Shown here: positions 1-11,333 of the stretch, in pieces
Layout: every line of letters starts with the position of its first letter
How positions within the stretch are numbered: the first letter of the stretch is position 1
Source of the DNA: Solea solea
Taxonomy: Eukaryota; Chordata; Actinopteri; Pleuronectiformes; Soleidae
DNA length: 64,000 nt
Assembly: GCF_958295425.1 (NCBI RefSeq)
Contig: NC_081142.1
Location: forward strand, 24,152,969-24,216,968
Direction of reading: 5' to 3'
Made by a program: the position numbers and the translations under genes
The notes under the pieces: model-generated
What the model saw: only the letters and a program-made list of their open reading frames with translations
Database searches by the model: none
What the model was told of the DNA's origin: nothing

Positions 1-1440
1 GTCTCATGTGTTATCTTGTCATTCTTATTTCTATAGCCTCAGTTTCCCTGTACACTTTTTGTTATGGTATTCCATGTTGTTTCTACAATGTCTTGTTCTC
101 TTTCATCTTCTAGGTTCTCCTGGGCTTTGAAGCGATGTCTTAGCTCAAGGGCTCAATGTCTGGTTCCTAGGGTACGCAGTTTGTATATATCAAACACCTT
201 GCTTGGTGGGGGGTGTTGCTCTTAACTTCAGTCTAACCTTGGTCACTTTCAGGTGGTGGTCACTACCGACATCTGCTCCCCAGTAGATCTAGTAGAGATC
301 TTTGCCACTTTTTATTTACCATGACATGGGTCAATCTGATTAATGGTATGTCCCATCTTCCCATCTGGGGAAGTCCAGATCAGCTTGTGGATGGTTTTCT
401 ATGGGAAGATTGTTCCACCTATCATAAGTCTGTTGCTTAGACAGAAATCTACAAGTCTCTCACCATTGTCGTTGATGTTTCCACATCCATGCTGGCCCAA
501 AGCATTTTCCCTCCCACTGTTGTCACTGCCAACCTTGGCATTCAGGTCTCCCATTGCCATAATCATGTCATTTTGTGGGATTTGACTAATTTCTCCTTGT
601 AGTTGCTCGTACCAGTCATCTTTAATGTCATCCTCTGCTTCATTCGTAGGGGCATAACATTGTAATACAGTTAGTTCGCAGAATCTTGAATCAAATCTGG
701 CTCTTATTAGTCTGTCGCTGATGGGTTCCCATTCAAGGAGTGCTTTTGTTGCTTGTTAGTTTAATATGAGGGCTACACCATTAGCATGTTGGTTGTCTTT
801 ACCAGAGTATATGATTGTTACTTTATGTCCTGAACCAGTCCATCTGCATTCACTTACTCCAAGCACATCTAGGTTGTAGTTCAGCATTTCTCTGACTTAC
901 TTGGGCTGTCTTTGACATTTCGTTCATAGTGTGAACATTCCATGTTTCAATCCTGATGGTACTTTTAGGGCCAAGGAGACTCTGCTTCTGACTTCCTGAG
1001 GTAGGCTTTCAACAGGAGCTGTCATGGTGCCTGCTGCTGCTAGGCTGGAGTGTCCTGTCAGGCCCTGGGGTCTCATGGGTAGATAAGTCATAGTTTCAGT
1101 TTCACGGTGTGAGGTTGTTGGCCTCACACCCAACCCCCAACCTTTTTTCTGTCCTCTCGCTTGTAACCTGCCCGGCATGATTGCGCCTGCTGGGGGCCTA
1201 GGTCTAGAAACTGCAAAGGACCTAGGTCTAGGGCCCCGCTGGTATAGCTCACAGATTCCTTGAGGCACTCAAGCCTCCCCACCGCGTCAAGGTAGCAGCA
1301 CAGGGGAAGCGTGTAGTAAAGCCGGAGGCTAAACCCTGCCTGATTTTGAAAAATGCCACCTGTCGAGCTGCGACGTGAGTGGAGAGCAGTGCAGGGGGGC
1401 GTGGTCCTGTAGTGAAATCCGACAATAAATGAGACGAGAG
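1..1440 (-). mobile_element. Decayed RTE-like LINE, endonuclease portion, runs off left edge
   Basis: Minus-strand translation with stops and frameshifts gives an apurinic endonuclease domain. The order is ETWNVHTMNEMSKTAQ (about 950-900), LDVLGVSECRWTGSGH (about 870-830), CYAPTNEAEDDIKDDWYEQL (about 655-600) and MAMGDLNAKVGSDNSGREN (about 560-510). These resemble the RTE/CFDP2-type endonuclease. The GC-rich part 960-1440 is probably the element's 5' region. The reverse transcriptase would lie left of the window. In-frame stops show it is dead. Confidence 0.7.
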
Positions 1441-2380
1441 GCTCAATCTCTTACAGCACAGCTTTGGCGTTTATAAAATGAGGGTTTATAAAAAACGGGC
1501 CTCGTGCTAAATCGACAAAGAAGGTGAATCGCTTGCATCGCTTGTACCAGTGATGCAAGTGTGGAAGAAGAAAGGCAATTTGAAGTAGAGTACACTAGTT
1601 TTAACCTGAAAACAGGTTTAATCACACTTTAAATGACAGCTGTGATGGAGCTTTAGGGCAAACTGCTGTCTGTGACGCAGGCAGTGGAATCTCAGTCAGA
1701 AACAACGACCACGCTGCTTCATCTCACTGCTCTCCTCATGAACTTCTTAATCCATTTTTAGTCTTCACGCCCTTCTCTCATCCACTCACTCTTCTGTCTC
1801 ACACACACACACACACACACGCACACACACACACACATGCTAGTCAAACACCTGCCTGCAGCCAATGGGTGGAACTCGCAGGAAAAACAAGTTTGACAGC
1901 TGATCATAAATGACAGTAACTTTGGTTGAATAGTATTAGCTCTCTCTACTCTACACTAATAATGATCACACCATTTGAGAATAGTTCAGAGAGAATGAAT
2001 GAGCACACTAAAGCATGCATTTCAACATATTTATGCAGAAAAGGCTCTAAAACACACTGGAATTCTCTTCACAAGATAGAGGTTGTTAGATGTACAGGGC
2101 CATAAACATGTTACAAATGTGACAAAAAAGGTTTGGAGGCAGAGCTTTGACTCGATGTGCTGTTATATTAGTACGATCTTTTCTTAAAACATTTCTGCAT
2201 CCCTTTTGTCATAAACAGATATCTGAATATTTTTATTTACTTTTCTGTTTCTCCATGTCTATTATCATTGAATGACAGCATCAGCGAGTGCAGTTTCATG
2301 TCACCCACTCACCACTTTACCCTCCACATGAGAGTTGCAGTGGGGCCAATTCCAGCTGGCACAGGGCGACAGGCGGGGTT
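1441..2380. other. Non-coding, only a (CA)n microsatellite seen
   Basis: No supported gene. A (CA)n tract lies at 1801-1838. The rest is unique-looking AT-moderate sequence with short chance open frames. Confidence 0.5.
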
Positions 2381-2384
2381 CACC

Positions 2385-2640
2385 CTAACCCTAGTAGAAA
2401 GGGAACTTGGCTCATTACTGGAGGGTTTGCTGGTTCAAATCCCAACAGGTCAAGTGCTGGGATACCCCTAAGCAAGGTGTCCAATCCCCATTGCTTGCCA
2501 TTGGAACATCCAGTGTCGTCCAAGTGCCGCTCCCAAGCTGAAACAAATGGACGGGCTGAATCTAGGGCGACCCCTAGAGAAAGGGTCAATTTAGAGTGTC
2601 CTCTAAGCTCTAGATCAGGATCACTAGTGGGTCCAATCTG
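2385..2640 (+). mobile_element. tRNA-derived SINE-like repeat
   Basis: Contains a B-box-like pol III promoter (GGTTCAAATCCCAAC, about 2432-2446). Typical fish SINE body text follows, including CCCTAAGCAAGGTGTCC. A related copy in the opposite orientation lies near 43555-43745, with TCAGGGGTACCCTAGCC as its counterpart. Boundaries are approximate; no target duplication was identified. Confidence 0.5.
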
Positions 2641-2644
2641 GGCC

Positions 2645-4848
2645 CCAGGATGAATTTGTGAAAATTTCACAGTATGATTAGAATCATTTTCAGTTCCAAT
2701 CAGTGGCCAAATGTTTTGTGCCTTGGTAAATGGTAAACTTAGGCATAATATTGTTGAAATTGCACTTGAAATTGCACTTTTTATGTTTTTGTAAAAAGAT
2801 AATGAATTTGATGTAAAACAAAGGGAAACACTTTGAGTGCTTGTTGTTTGTAGCTTATTTTGCTATTATTGGGCTGGTCCGGCCCAGTCAAGATCAAACT
2901 GTGCTGCATGTGGCCCCTGAACTACAATGAGTTGGAAAGCCGCGAAAACGCATGTGTAGACGGGGAAAACCTGCAAACTCCACAAAAGGCCCTCATATAT
3001 TGACCTGATTTGACATTGACCAGAATGTTGTCATGGAGATTCTTAGAAAATTTGAAAAAAAAGAAAAGACGAAAGTCAAATTCAAGCGACGTACGATCCT
3101 GTGCGTGTTTCGACTGTGAAATGATGAACATGCCTTGGAAGGTTTTTTTCCTCATGACTTTGGTCCACAACCATAAATCATGATAATGCTAATAAAAATT
3201 GATGACATTATGGTATGCTTGCTAAGAGCTTGAGCCTCAGAAGCTGCAGCTCATGGAGCCGCTCTGTGCACCGCCCTGCCACACAATAAACTCTGCAGCG
3301 ATTGAGGAATGTAGCGTGTGTGTGTGTGTGTGTGTGTGTCTCCAAGTGTTTAGAATTGCGACTCATTTGTGTGAATTAAACTGCAAGAGGCAACTGAGAA
3401 TGAGTCCATTATGGAGTGTTTGCCATTTCTGATTTATGCAAAGTGTTGTTTTCCATTAGCTGGAGTATCTCTAATTACAGACGTGGTGGAGGGTGATGGG
3501 GTTGCAGAATAGTTTTGGCTCTTCTTATTTTGGGATGTGGACGATGAAACCCAGCAGTGCTGCACTTTTACACGTCCCAGATCTCGGGTGTTCTTGCATT
3601 TCTACAAATGATTCATTCAGGTAATAAACGGCCTCAACATTTTTTCTCAGACAGCAAAAGTCCCACCTCAGCATCGTTGTCTTCCCTGTGGCAAATTACG
3701 AGAACACACCCTTACGCGCCCATAAACCTGCACAGATACTTGCACCTTTGGCCAAAACAACATTTTTTTAGGAGCTCTGAATGCTGTAGTGTCACTCACT
3801 GTGAGAAAGTGTTGAGCTCTGTGTCTGTATGCATGACTGACGTGCATAGAACTGAAGAAGTTTTTAGGGCCCACTGGTCCTGAAACCCAACCTAAGCCCA
3901 TGCGCCTGAAGATATTTCAGATAAAGCACTAAACTGAGTCAAAAGACGATGATTGCCGTTGTAAGGGCACAAACTGAACAGTAACAGAAACAACTGAACC
4001 TGAATCACATTTACCCACAGTTTTTTTTTCCCTCTGGTACAGAGAGTTATATCATTTTAGGGTGTGTATCCAAGGCGTAGTCCCGGTGTTCCCACCCTCG
4101 CCCCATCTGCCTCATTCCTTATTATTAGAGGCAAGATACAGCTTGCACAATAATGGTTTCTTAAGATCGACTGATAGTAAGAGTTGTGTCTGTTAGTTTG
4201 AAGAGAAGCTTTTAATTTGTAGGGATTAAGGAGCAGGAAGTGAAAATGTGGCGGAGCAATGACATTAAAAGTGTGAACAGTGAAAACTGATCTTCCTACA
4301 ATTCAGTGACGAAAGTATCATCTCCATGATCAGTTAGAGTCCTGTGTGTGTGAACGTTACTATTATCTTAAAACCTCAACTACTTTTGAAGGAATTGTTT
4401 GGTATAGCTCAGTCAGCCTTGTCGTGAGCTCCGATGAAGACTATTATGCACAGATCAATTACAACCTCCGCTAAAATATTAGCCTGCACTTACAATCGTT
4501 TACTTCCGGTGTGTTGTCGTTAAGGGGAAACTTTTCTTTTGCAGCTTTTGAAGTCCAGTACTCAACACTTGCAACTAATACCAGTACGCTATTGTGCATA
4601 GTTTACCTGCTCACCAGAGAACAAACATGTAAGATAATGTATGCACTGAGTTACTTAAAAGTCCAGGGGCAAAAGAAAATAGCTCAGAGTCATTTTCTTG
4701 CCCTTTCACGCAAATACCAGACCATAATGACCCTTGTGTCATCTTGAAGTCTGTTTTTAGCACAAAAAAAACAAGCTTTCTTTGGGAGGTAAATCCAGAG
4801 TGTCACGTTCGTCGACATTCTGCCACAAACGTGTGCCTGCAGCTAAAT
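2645..4848. other. Intergenic sequence, no gene recognised
   Basis: No open frame with family features. Holds a (GT)n microsatellite at about 3314-3338. Nothing else recognisable. Confidence 0.45.
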
Positions 4849-4849
4849 T

Positions 4850-7800
4850 TTTACATTACATTACATTACATGTCATTTAGCAGACGCTTTTATCCAAAGC
4901 GACTTACAATAAGTGCATTTAAACATTTGGGTACAAATAAGTGCTAGAAGTAAGTAAGAGCTTCAAGTAAATCAAACTATGAAGTGCTAGTCATAAGTGC
5001 GATACATTTTTTTTTTTTTTTTTTTGTCGTCGTCGTTATCGTCTTAGTCGAGGTAGAGTCGGAAGAAATGTGTTTTTAGTCGGCGGCGGAAGATGTGGAG
5101 GCTTTCCGCTGTCCGGATGTCGATGGGGAGCTCGTTCCACCATTTGGGAGCGAGGACAGTGAACAGTCTGGAGTTCTGTAAATGCCTCTGCGATCCTGTC
5201 AGTGAGGGGGCAGCGAGCCGGTTTGCCAATGCAGAGCGAAGTGGGCGGGCTGGGGTGTAGGTTTTGATCATGTCCTGGATGTAGGCTGGACCGGATCCGT
5301 TTGTAGCATGGAACGCAAGCACTAGAGTCTTGAAGCGGATGCGAGCAGCTACAGGAAGCCAGTGAAGGGAGCGGAGGAGAGGTGTAGTGTGGGAGAATTT
5401 TGGTAAGTTGAAGACCAGTCGAGCTGCTGCATTCTGGATGAGTTGCAGGGGTCGTATGGCACACGCAGGGAGACCAGCCAGGAGGGAGTTGCAGTAATCC
5501 AAGCGTGAGATGACAAGAGCCTGGACCAGAACCTGTGCCGCCTTCTGGGTTAGAAGAGGCCGTATCCTTCTGATGTTGTACAACATGTATCTGCAAGATC
5601 GAGCTGTTGCAGCAATGTTGGCAGTGAGGGAGAGATGGTCATCAAGTGTCACACCCAGGTTCCTTGCGGTATGAGACGGAGTTACCACAGAGTTGTCGAG
5701 GGTGATGGTTAGGTCTGTGGTGGGAGAGCCCTTTCCTGGGAGAAAAAGAAACTCAGTCTTGTTGAGATTGAGTTTCAGGTGATGGTCAGACATCCACTGA
5801 GAGATGTCGGTCAGACAAGCGGAGATCCGTTCTGCTACATTTGTGTCGGAGCTGGGAAAAGAGAGGATGAGTTGGGTGTCGTCGGCGTAGCTGTGATAGG
5901 AAAAACCATGAGAGAGAATAACAGAGCCAAGAGAGTTGGTGTATAGAGAGAAGAGGAGAGGGCCCAAGACAGAACCCTGAGGGACCCCAGTAGCTAGAGG
6001 ACAGGGTTCCGACACAGATCCTCTCCAGGTTACTCTGTATGTTCGGTTTTGAAGATAGGACGAGAGTAGGGTAAGTGCAGATCCTGAGACACCTAGTTCT
6101 TGAAGGGAGGAAATAAGGATCTGGTGGTTAACTGTGTCAAACGCTGCAGAGAGGTCCAAGAGGATGAGCACAGAGGAGAGAGAGGCAGCCCTGGCAGTGT
6201 GGAGTTGCTCAGTGACAGCAAGGAGTGCAGTTTCGGTCGAGTGACCTGCTTTAAAACCAGACTGAAGAGGATCAAGAAGGTTGTTCCGGTGAAGGTAGGA
6301 GGAGAGTTGATTAAAGATAGCACGCTCCAGAGTTTTGGAGAGAAAAGGAAGAAGAGAGACAGGTCTGTAGTTATTTACTTCAGACGGGTCAAGGGTGGGT
6401 TTTTTAAGGAGGGGGGTCACTCTGGCCTCTTTAAGAGAGTCCGGAAAGCAACCAGATGATAGAGATGTGTTAATGAGGTGGGTGAGGAAAGGCAGAAGAT
6501 CAGAGGCAATTGACTGAAGAAGGTGAGAGGGGATAGGGTCAAGGGGGCAGGAGGTGGGGCGGGCAGAGGTTATTAGGGAAAGAACTTGATCCTGAGATAG
6601 AGGGGTGAAAGAGGATAGAGAAGGAGCTGAATTAGTGGTTGGTAGAGAGGTGAGATCAGGAGGTGGGGTTGAGAAAGAAGAGCGAATGTCATCTACTTTC
6701 TTTGTGAAGTAGTTGACAAAGTGAATTGGTAGAAGGGAGGAGGGAGGAGGGGGGGTGGGGGGATCAAGGAGGTTAGAGAAGATCGAGAAAAGTTTTTTGG
6801 GGTTAGAGAAAGAGGATTGAATTTTAGTCTGATAGAAAGATTGTTTGGCTGCAGAGATAGAGGCAGTGAGGGTGGAGAGAAGAGAGTGATAGGAAAGCAG
6901 GTCGTCAGGGAGTTTTGATTTCCTCCATTTCCTTTCTGCTGCCCGTATCGTGGCTCTCTCAGTACGCACTGAGTCCGACAACCACGGGGCTGGGGAGGAC
7001 TTACGAACCCGCCGTGAAGTAAGAGGACAGAGAGAGTCAAGAGAGGAGGACAGAGTACAGAGGAATGTGTCTGTGGCAGAGTTGGGATGCATGAGGGAGA
7101 AGGAGTCAGCTGAAGGAAGTGCTGATAGAACAGTTGAGGAGAGAGAGGAGGGAGAGAGAGAGCGAATGTTGCGACGGACAAGTGCAGTATCTGATGAGAT
7201 GAGATCATCAGATTGGGAGAGTGGGAGAGAGTAGGAAATGAAGAAATGATCAGAGACATGAAGTGGAGTTACCGTGAGGTCGGAGGTGGAGCAGTTTCTG
7301 GTGAAGATGAGGTCAAGGTGGTTGCCAGCTTTGTGAGTTGGTGGAGAAGGAGCAAGTGAGAGAGAAAGAGACGAAAGTAGAAATAGTAGATCGGATGACT
7401 TCTCTGACTGGATGTTGAAGTCACCAAGAAGAACAAGTGGTGGGCCATTTTCTGGGACGTTTGAGAGGAGGACATCTAGTTCCTCCAAGAAGTGTCCCAA
7501 TGGGCCTGGTGGACGGTAGATGACAATAATGATTAGTTTGACTGGGTGAGTTACAGTTACAGCATGAAATTCAAACGACTGTGAAGAGAAGTGTGGCAGT
7601 GGGTAAAGAGTGAAAGTCCAGTTGGGGTTGATGAGCAGACCTGTCCCACCACCTCTTCCAGTGGATCTGGGTGTGTGGGAGAAGGAGTGGGCGGAGGAGA
7701 GAGCTGCAGGGGTGGCTGTGTTGGAGGGTGTTATCCAAGTCTCAGTGAGAGCAAGGAAGTCCAGGCATTGCTCAGTAGCAAAGCCGGAGATGAACTCAGT

Positions 7801-8240
7801 CTTGCGGGTAGCTGACTGGCAGTTCCACAGGCCCCCTGCGACAAGGTGTTGGATGTGTGTGGAGCGGGTGGGATAGATAAGTGAGGACAGGTTACGGTGA
7901 TGCTGTGAGTGATTGTGAGGTTTGTAGTATCTATGAGAAGAGACATGAACAGGAATGGAAAAAAGGCACATATGGTAAAATAAAGGTCGAAAACACTTGC
8001 AGACAGGTACTTAGCCCCGTTAGCCTCCTTGTTAGACTCCGGTTTAGACTCCTTTGTCTTTGTCTTCCTGAGTCTCCGTCTGAAGAGTCTGCCGCTGAAG
8101 CTGCCGCTTCAAAGTCAGTGCTGCTTCTTAAAAGACACCTGATTAGGTGCTGATTAGTTGCAGCTGAGTGGCCACTCCCTGATTAGGGGCTGATTAGTTG
8201 CAGCTGAGTGGCCACTCCCTGATTAGGGGCTGATTAGTTA
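4850..8240 (-). mobile_element. L2-clade LINE, apparently full ORF and 3' tail
   Basis: The 3' end (left) has the teleost L2 tail: AAAGCGTCTGCTAAATGACA followed by repeated ATGTAATGTA on the minus strand, here about 4855-4915 in reverse. A T-run at 5009-5027 reads as an A-run inside the 3' UTR. The single ORF spans 7971-5044. The 5' part (7972-8240) has a three-fold 42-bp tandem repeat at about 8138-8262 that may be 5' UTR. The same tail occurs alone at 22973-23013. Confidence 0.85.
5044..7971 (-). CDS. L2-type LINE polyprotein: endonuclease plus reverse transcriptase, intact
   Basis: 975 codons without a stop. The N-terminal AP-endonuclease domain (about residues 50-250) shows LALTETW near 73, YRPPG near 152, LLGDFN near 182, GNHLDLIFTRN near 216 and VSDHFF near 239. 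The linker (250-500) is Ser/Pro-rich. The reverse transcriptase spans about 535-800. It has NNYRPVSLLPFLSKTLE, LLDLSAAFDTVNH with a catalytic Asp near 606, GVPQGSVLGPLLF and the YADD box near 695 (HSYADDTQLI). A C-terminal region with YCNSLLAGLP and LHWLPVAARI, usual in L2/CR1 relatives, follows. YADDTQL and the 3' tail place it in the L2 group. All visible catalytic motifs are present, so it may be young or recently active. It is a mobile-element gene, not a host gene. Confidence 0.9.
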   Translation of the reverse strand: MCLFSIPVHVSSHRYYKPHNHSQHHRNLSSLIYPTRSTHIQHLVAGGLWNCQSATRKTEFISGFATEQCLDFLALTETWITPSNTATPAALSSAHSFSHTPRSTGRGGGTGLLINPNWTFTLYPLPHFSSQSFEFHAVTVTHPVKLIIIVIYRPPGPLGHFLEELDVLLSNVPENGPPLVLLGDFNIQSEKSSDLLFLLSSLSLSLAPSPPTHKAGNHLDLIFTRNCSTSDLTVTPLHVSDHFFISYSLPLSQSDDLISSDTALVRRNIRSLSPSSLSSTVLSALPSADSFSLMHPNSATDTFLCTLSSSLDSLCPLTSRRVRKSSPAPWLSDSVRTERATIRAAERKWRKSKLPDDLLSYHSLLSTLTASISAAKQSFYQTKIQSSFSNPKKLFSIFSNLLDPPTPPPPSSLLPIHFVNYFTKKVDDIRSSFSTPPPDLTSLPTTNSAPSLSSFTPLSQDQVLSLITSARPTSCPLDPIPSHLLQSIASDLLPFLTHLINTSLSSGCFPDSLKEARVTPLLKKPTLDPSEVNNYRPVSLLPFLSKTLERAIFNQLSSYLHRNNLLDPLQSGFKAGHSTETALLAVTEQLHTARAASLSSVLILLDLSAAFDTVNHQILISSLQELGVSGSALTLLSSYLQNRTYRVTWRGSVSEPCPLATGVPQGSVLGPLLFSLYTNSLGSVILSHGFSYHSYADDTQLILSFPSSDTNVAERISACLTDISQWMSDHHLKLNLNKTEFLFLPGKGSPTTDLTITLDNSVVTPSHTARNLGVTLDDHLSLTANIAATARSCRYMLYNIRRIRPLLTQKAAQVLVQALVISRLDYCNSLLAGLPACAIRPLQLIQNAAARLVFNLPKFSHTTPLLRSLHWLPVAARIRFKTLVLAFHATNGSGPAYIQDMIKTYTPARPLRSALANRLAAPSLTGSQRHLQNSRLFTVLAPKWWNELPIDIRTAESLHIFRRRLKTHFFRLYLD

Positions 8241-8262
8241 CAGCTGTGTTGGCCACTCCCCT
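8138..8262. repeat. Tandem repeat, about 42-bp unit x3
   Basis: The unit CTGATTAGGGGCTGATTAGT followed by TGCAGCTGAGTGGCCACTCC repeats three times, with the last copy diverging into the start of the 303-bp repeat. It lies just upstream of the L2 ORF on the minus strand and could be a promoter array of that LINE. Confidence 0.75.
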
Positions 8263-8881
8263 TTGCCAGTGAAACTTCTCACCTGGTGATGGTGATGGCT
8301 CAATAGAAACTAGGTCAAAGCAGCAACAATAACAACTTTCTCTTTGACCTAGCAGACAAAATATCTTTTACAAAACTTTCACCTTAATTAAACAGACAAG
8401 TGAAAAGTCACAAAAGTCAAGCAACCAGCTACATACAATAGCAATTATTGAAATAGCAACAAAATAAGAAAGACCTACAGAAGTGATACTTAGCTTAATT
8501 CCAGTAGTCCTATGAGATACCCAGATAGTCCAAATGCACACTGACAAATGCTGGTTTGGGTCTGGTTTAAATCTTACTCAGCTGTGTTGGCCACTCCCCT
8601 TTGCCAGTGAAACTTCTCACCTGGTGATGGTGATGGCTCAATAGAAACTAGGTCAAAGCAGCAACAATAACAACTTTCTCTTTGACCTAGCAGACAAAAT
8701 ATCTTTTACAAAACTTTCACCTTAATTAAACAGACAAGTGAAAAGTCACAAAAGTCAAGCAACCAGCTACATACAATAGCAATTATTGAAATAGCAACAA
8801 AATAAGAAAGACCTACAGAAGTGATACTTAGCTTAATTCCAGTAGTCCTATGAGATACCCAGATAGTCCAAATGCACACTG
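8241..8881. repeat. Tandem pair of 303-bp direct repeats
   Basis: 8241-8543 and 8579-8881 read the same along their whole length by eye, from CAGCTGTGTTGGCC to CCAAATGCACACTG, and are separated by 35 bp. Offset is 338 bp. The near-identity indicates a recent duplication, or extra 5' UTR monomers of the adjacent LINE. Confidence 0.85.
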
Positions 8882-9650
8882 CAAATTTAAACTCACCAAC
8901 AGAACTCTGTGATCAGAATATCAAGGGCTCGTCATTTGAATGCAGCATATTTACATAAACGCAGGTTGTAGCGTTTCTGTAGAAGAGAAAAAGCAACAGA
9001 CCAATAGATGTCACGAGAGGTGATATTTGCTTACCGATATCTTGTGATGCAGAATGTTGCGTACTGGTCCTTTGACGGTATGAGTCAGCATACTAGCATA
9101 TTAGCAACATTAGCAGCTGCAGCACTACTCACTGTTTTTAGCAAGCAAGCTATGTAGAAAATATCTGTAGCTAGTAGTTGAAGCTGCTGAAGAGACCTAC
9201 ATGTTTCCCGTGTGTTGTGGGGAGAACAAACAGAGCAAAAATGATAGTGAATAACGTGTTGTGACGTTAGCGTAGCTTGAAGGCTTGTTCCCGCCGCTGT
9301 TAGCTCACTCCTAAAGGTCAATGTCCAGATAAATAATAGCCGTCCCCCAATCTTTGTGCAAACATAATCCTGGAGTGAACTGAGTAATTCAGAAAGCATC
9401 TTTGGAGTTAGCATGTTGTTGTTGGTTTGTTTCTGCTCGTGGTAACTCCATGTTGTTTCTCAGATGTTATTCAAAGACTTTTGCTTGAATGAGATTTTTG
9501 GTTGACTTTGTTGGAGCATGCAGGGGACATGTTTACCTCCTAGCCTCTTGGTGTTGAATTAATCCCGTGGCTACAAATACCATTCCAAATGAATGCCAAG
9601 GCATTGTGGTTGTGCAAATAAACCATTCAGGCAGCAGCAACTTGACAAGG
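8882..9650. other. Non-coding, probable interspersed-repeat remains
   Basis: No gene supported. The stretch 8935-9080 (GCAGGTTGTAGCGTTTCTGT; TGCGTACTGGTCC) reads like a common fish dispersed repeat, but I cannot name a family. Confidence 0.35.
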
Positions 9651-9654
9651 CAAA

Positions 9655-9745
9655 GTTCTTCTTCACTGTTGTTCGTCTTCTCCCTTTAGGAGTCGCCACA
9701 GTGGATCATCTACCTCCATCTCATGTCCTCCTTTAAAACATCCAT
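9655..9745. repeat. Fragment of a common teleost interspersed repeat
   Basis: Contains TTAGGAGTCGCCACAGTGGA and TCATCTACCTCCATCTCATG, a diverged form of a motif widely seen in fish genomes. Family assignment uncertain. Confidence 0.45.
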
Positions 9746-9802
9746 GAAGCTTCTCTGTTTTATTATTACTAAATCACCCTCAGGCTACAGGGTTAACGCT
9801 GG

Positions 9803-9901
9803 GGGATCATCGTAAAGTCAGGAGCATCAGTGTAACGTACGTAAGGAAGATGGTCTTCCTTACGTACGTTACACTGATGCTCCTGACTTTGCAATGATCC
9901 C
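9803..9901. repeat. Near-perfect 99-bp inverted repeat (48-bp arms, 3-nt loop)
   Basis: Left arm 9803-9850 and right arm 9854-9901 are complementary except at two positions near the base. The centre is GGAAGA-TGG-TCTTCC and the arms contain CGTACGTAAGG. It could be a small foldback element or a hairpin precursor. The flanks (CCCTCA on the left, TGAGGG on the right) extend a weaker inverted repeat outward. Confidence 0.9.
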
Positions 9902-10009
9902 TGTGGTATGATGAGGGTTTACAATAATATGGTGAGTGTGATATGAAAGAAAATGTTTTTTTTTTATCTGTTCTATAGATTTGACTTTTTTGTAATAAAA
10001 TAGTAACAC

Positions 10010-10012
10010 TAG

Positions 10013-10043
<31 letters not shown>

Positions 10044-10092
10044 TAATAACACTAATAATAATGATAATAATAATGATAATAATAATAATCCC
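10010..10092. repeat. (ATA/TAA)n microsatellite
   Basis: Interrupted AAT trinucleotide array, with ATG interruptions. Confidence 0.9.
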
Positions 10093-11067
10093 TCTGTGGG
10101 GGATAATCCCTCTGTGGTTTAACTGCTCACAGCTTCAGCAAACATGTGGAGCAGATAAATAGATGTGTCTGTTAGAAGCCAGAGAAGATTTGCAGGGTCT
10201 GCTCCAGAATTCTCCAGCTGGCATTCCTGAAGCCAGGCTCAGGTCAGCGTCATCTGTGAGATCATAGAACGTTACTATGGCGACGCTGTGTCCAGTGATA
10301 TCCCAGACTGTTGTTTTTCTTGTGTACGTCATACACAGTTCCATAAAAACCAAGCAGGCAGCCACGTTTTAACACGGGGAGAAACATACTCATCTATCTT
10401 TTAATGCTTAATCTCAGAACTGTCCAACAGTTCACTTGACAGGCTTGAAACCTAGAGGGTGATTGAGTGAGGACACCAGCGCGTCCAGTGCTGACTTTAA
10501 CGTTATTTAGATAAGAAATGCAAACGATATATGTTTCGCTAAAACAGCCAGGGCCCCATCTCACAGAGCGACCAGTGAATCACACACACCTGACAGGGCA
10601 CCAGTGTGTGTTTGCAGCACTGACTGTGACGTTGTTTAGATAAGAAATGCACGAGATACGGCTTTAACACATTCAAGCAGTATCCTCAAAATGTCACCAT
10701 TGTGCTGTCTGAGCTGTTAATTAATATCATTCGCCGCCTTGTGATCACCTCCGGCTTTGGCCTTGTTCCACAGGGGAGCAGAGAGAAACTCCACACCCAT
10801 GACTGGCTGGACTCAAGGGAGGAGGAATGATCTTAATTAATCCTACTATAGAGAGAAAAAGCTGCAGACAATGCAGTATCTCTTCACGCTGGCTCTGTGG
10901 CGTGTACAGACAGATCATCACCTTTCTCTCAGACACGCTCGTTAGTCAGAAAAGCATTTTAATTGTTTTGTCTTCATTTTTCTTTCCTCTGCACGGCTGT
11001 CTCATCTTTTTAAGCACCTGCCATCTTCAGTCTGCAACAATGTAGAATATGTGTCAGTCTATACATA

Positions 11068-11071
<4 letters not shown>

Positions 11072-11102
<31 letters not shown>
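11072..11102. repeat. (GT)n microsatellite
   Basis: Uninterrupted GT dinucleotides. Confidence 0.95.
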
Positions 11103-11107
<5 letters not shown>

Positions 11108-11272
11108 TGAGTGAACGTGTGTTTGGGCGGGTCAAGAGAAAGCTCTCCAGTCATTCAGCGACAGGATTAAAAGCGGTGTTGATGGGGATCGGCTGTGGTG
11201 TTTGAGGGCGTTGGCGGCTCGTCTGGCTTTGTTGTCAACGTTCAAAGATGTTACTGGAAATTAAGAACGCGA

Positions 11273-11333
<61 letters not shown>
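11273..11333. repeat. (CA)n microsatellite
   Basis: Long uninterrupted CA tract followed by CAAACACACACACAACAC. Confidence 0.95.
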
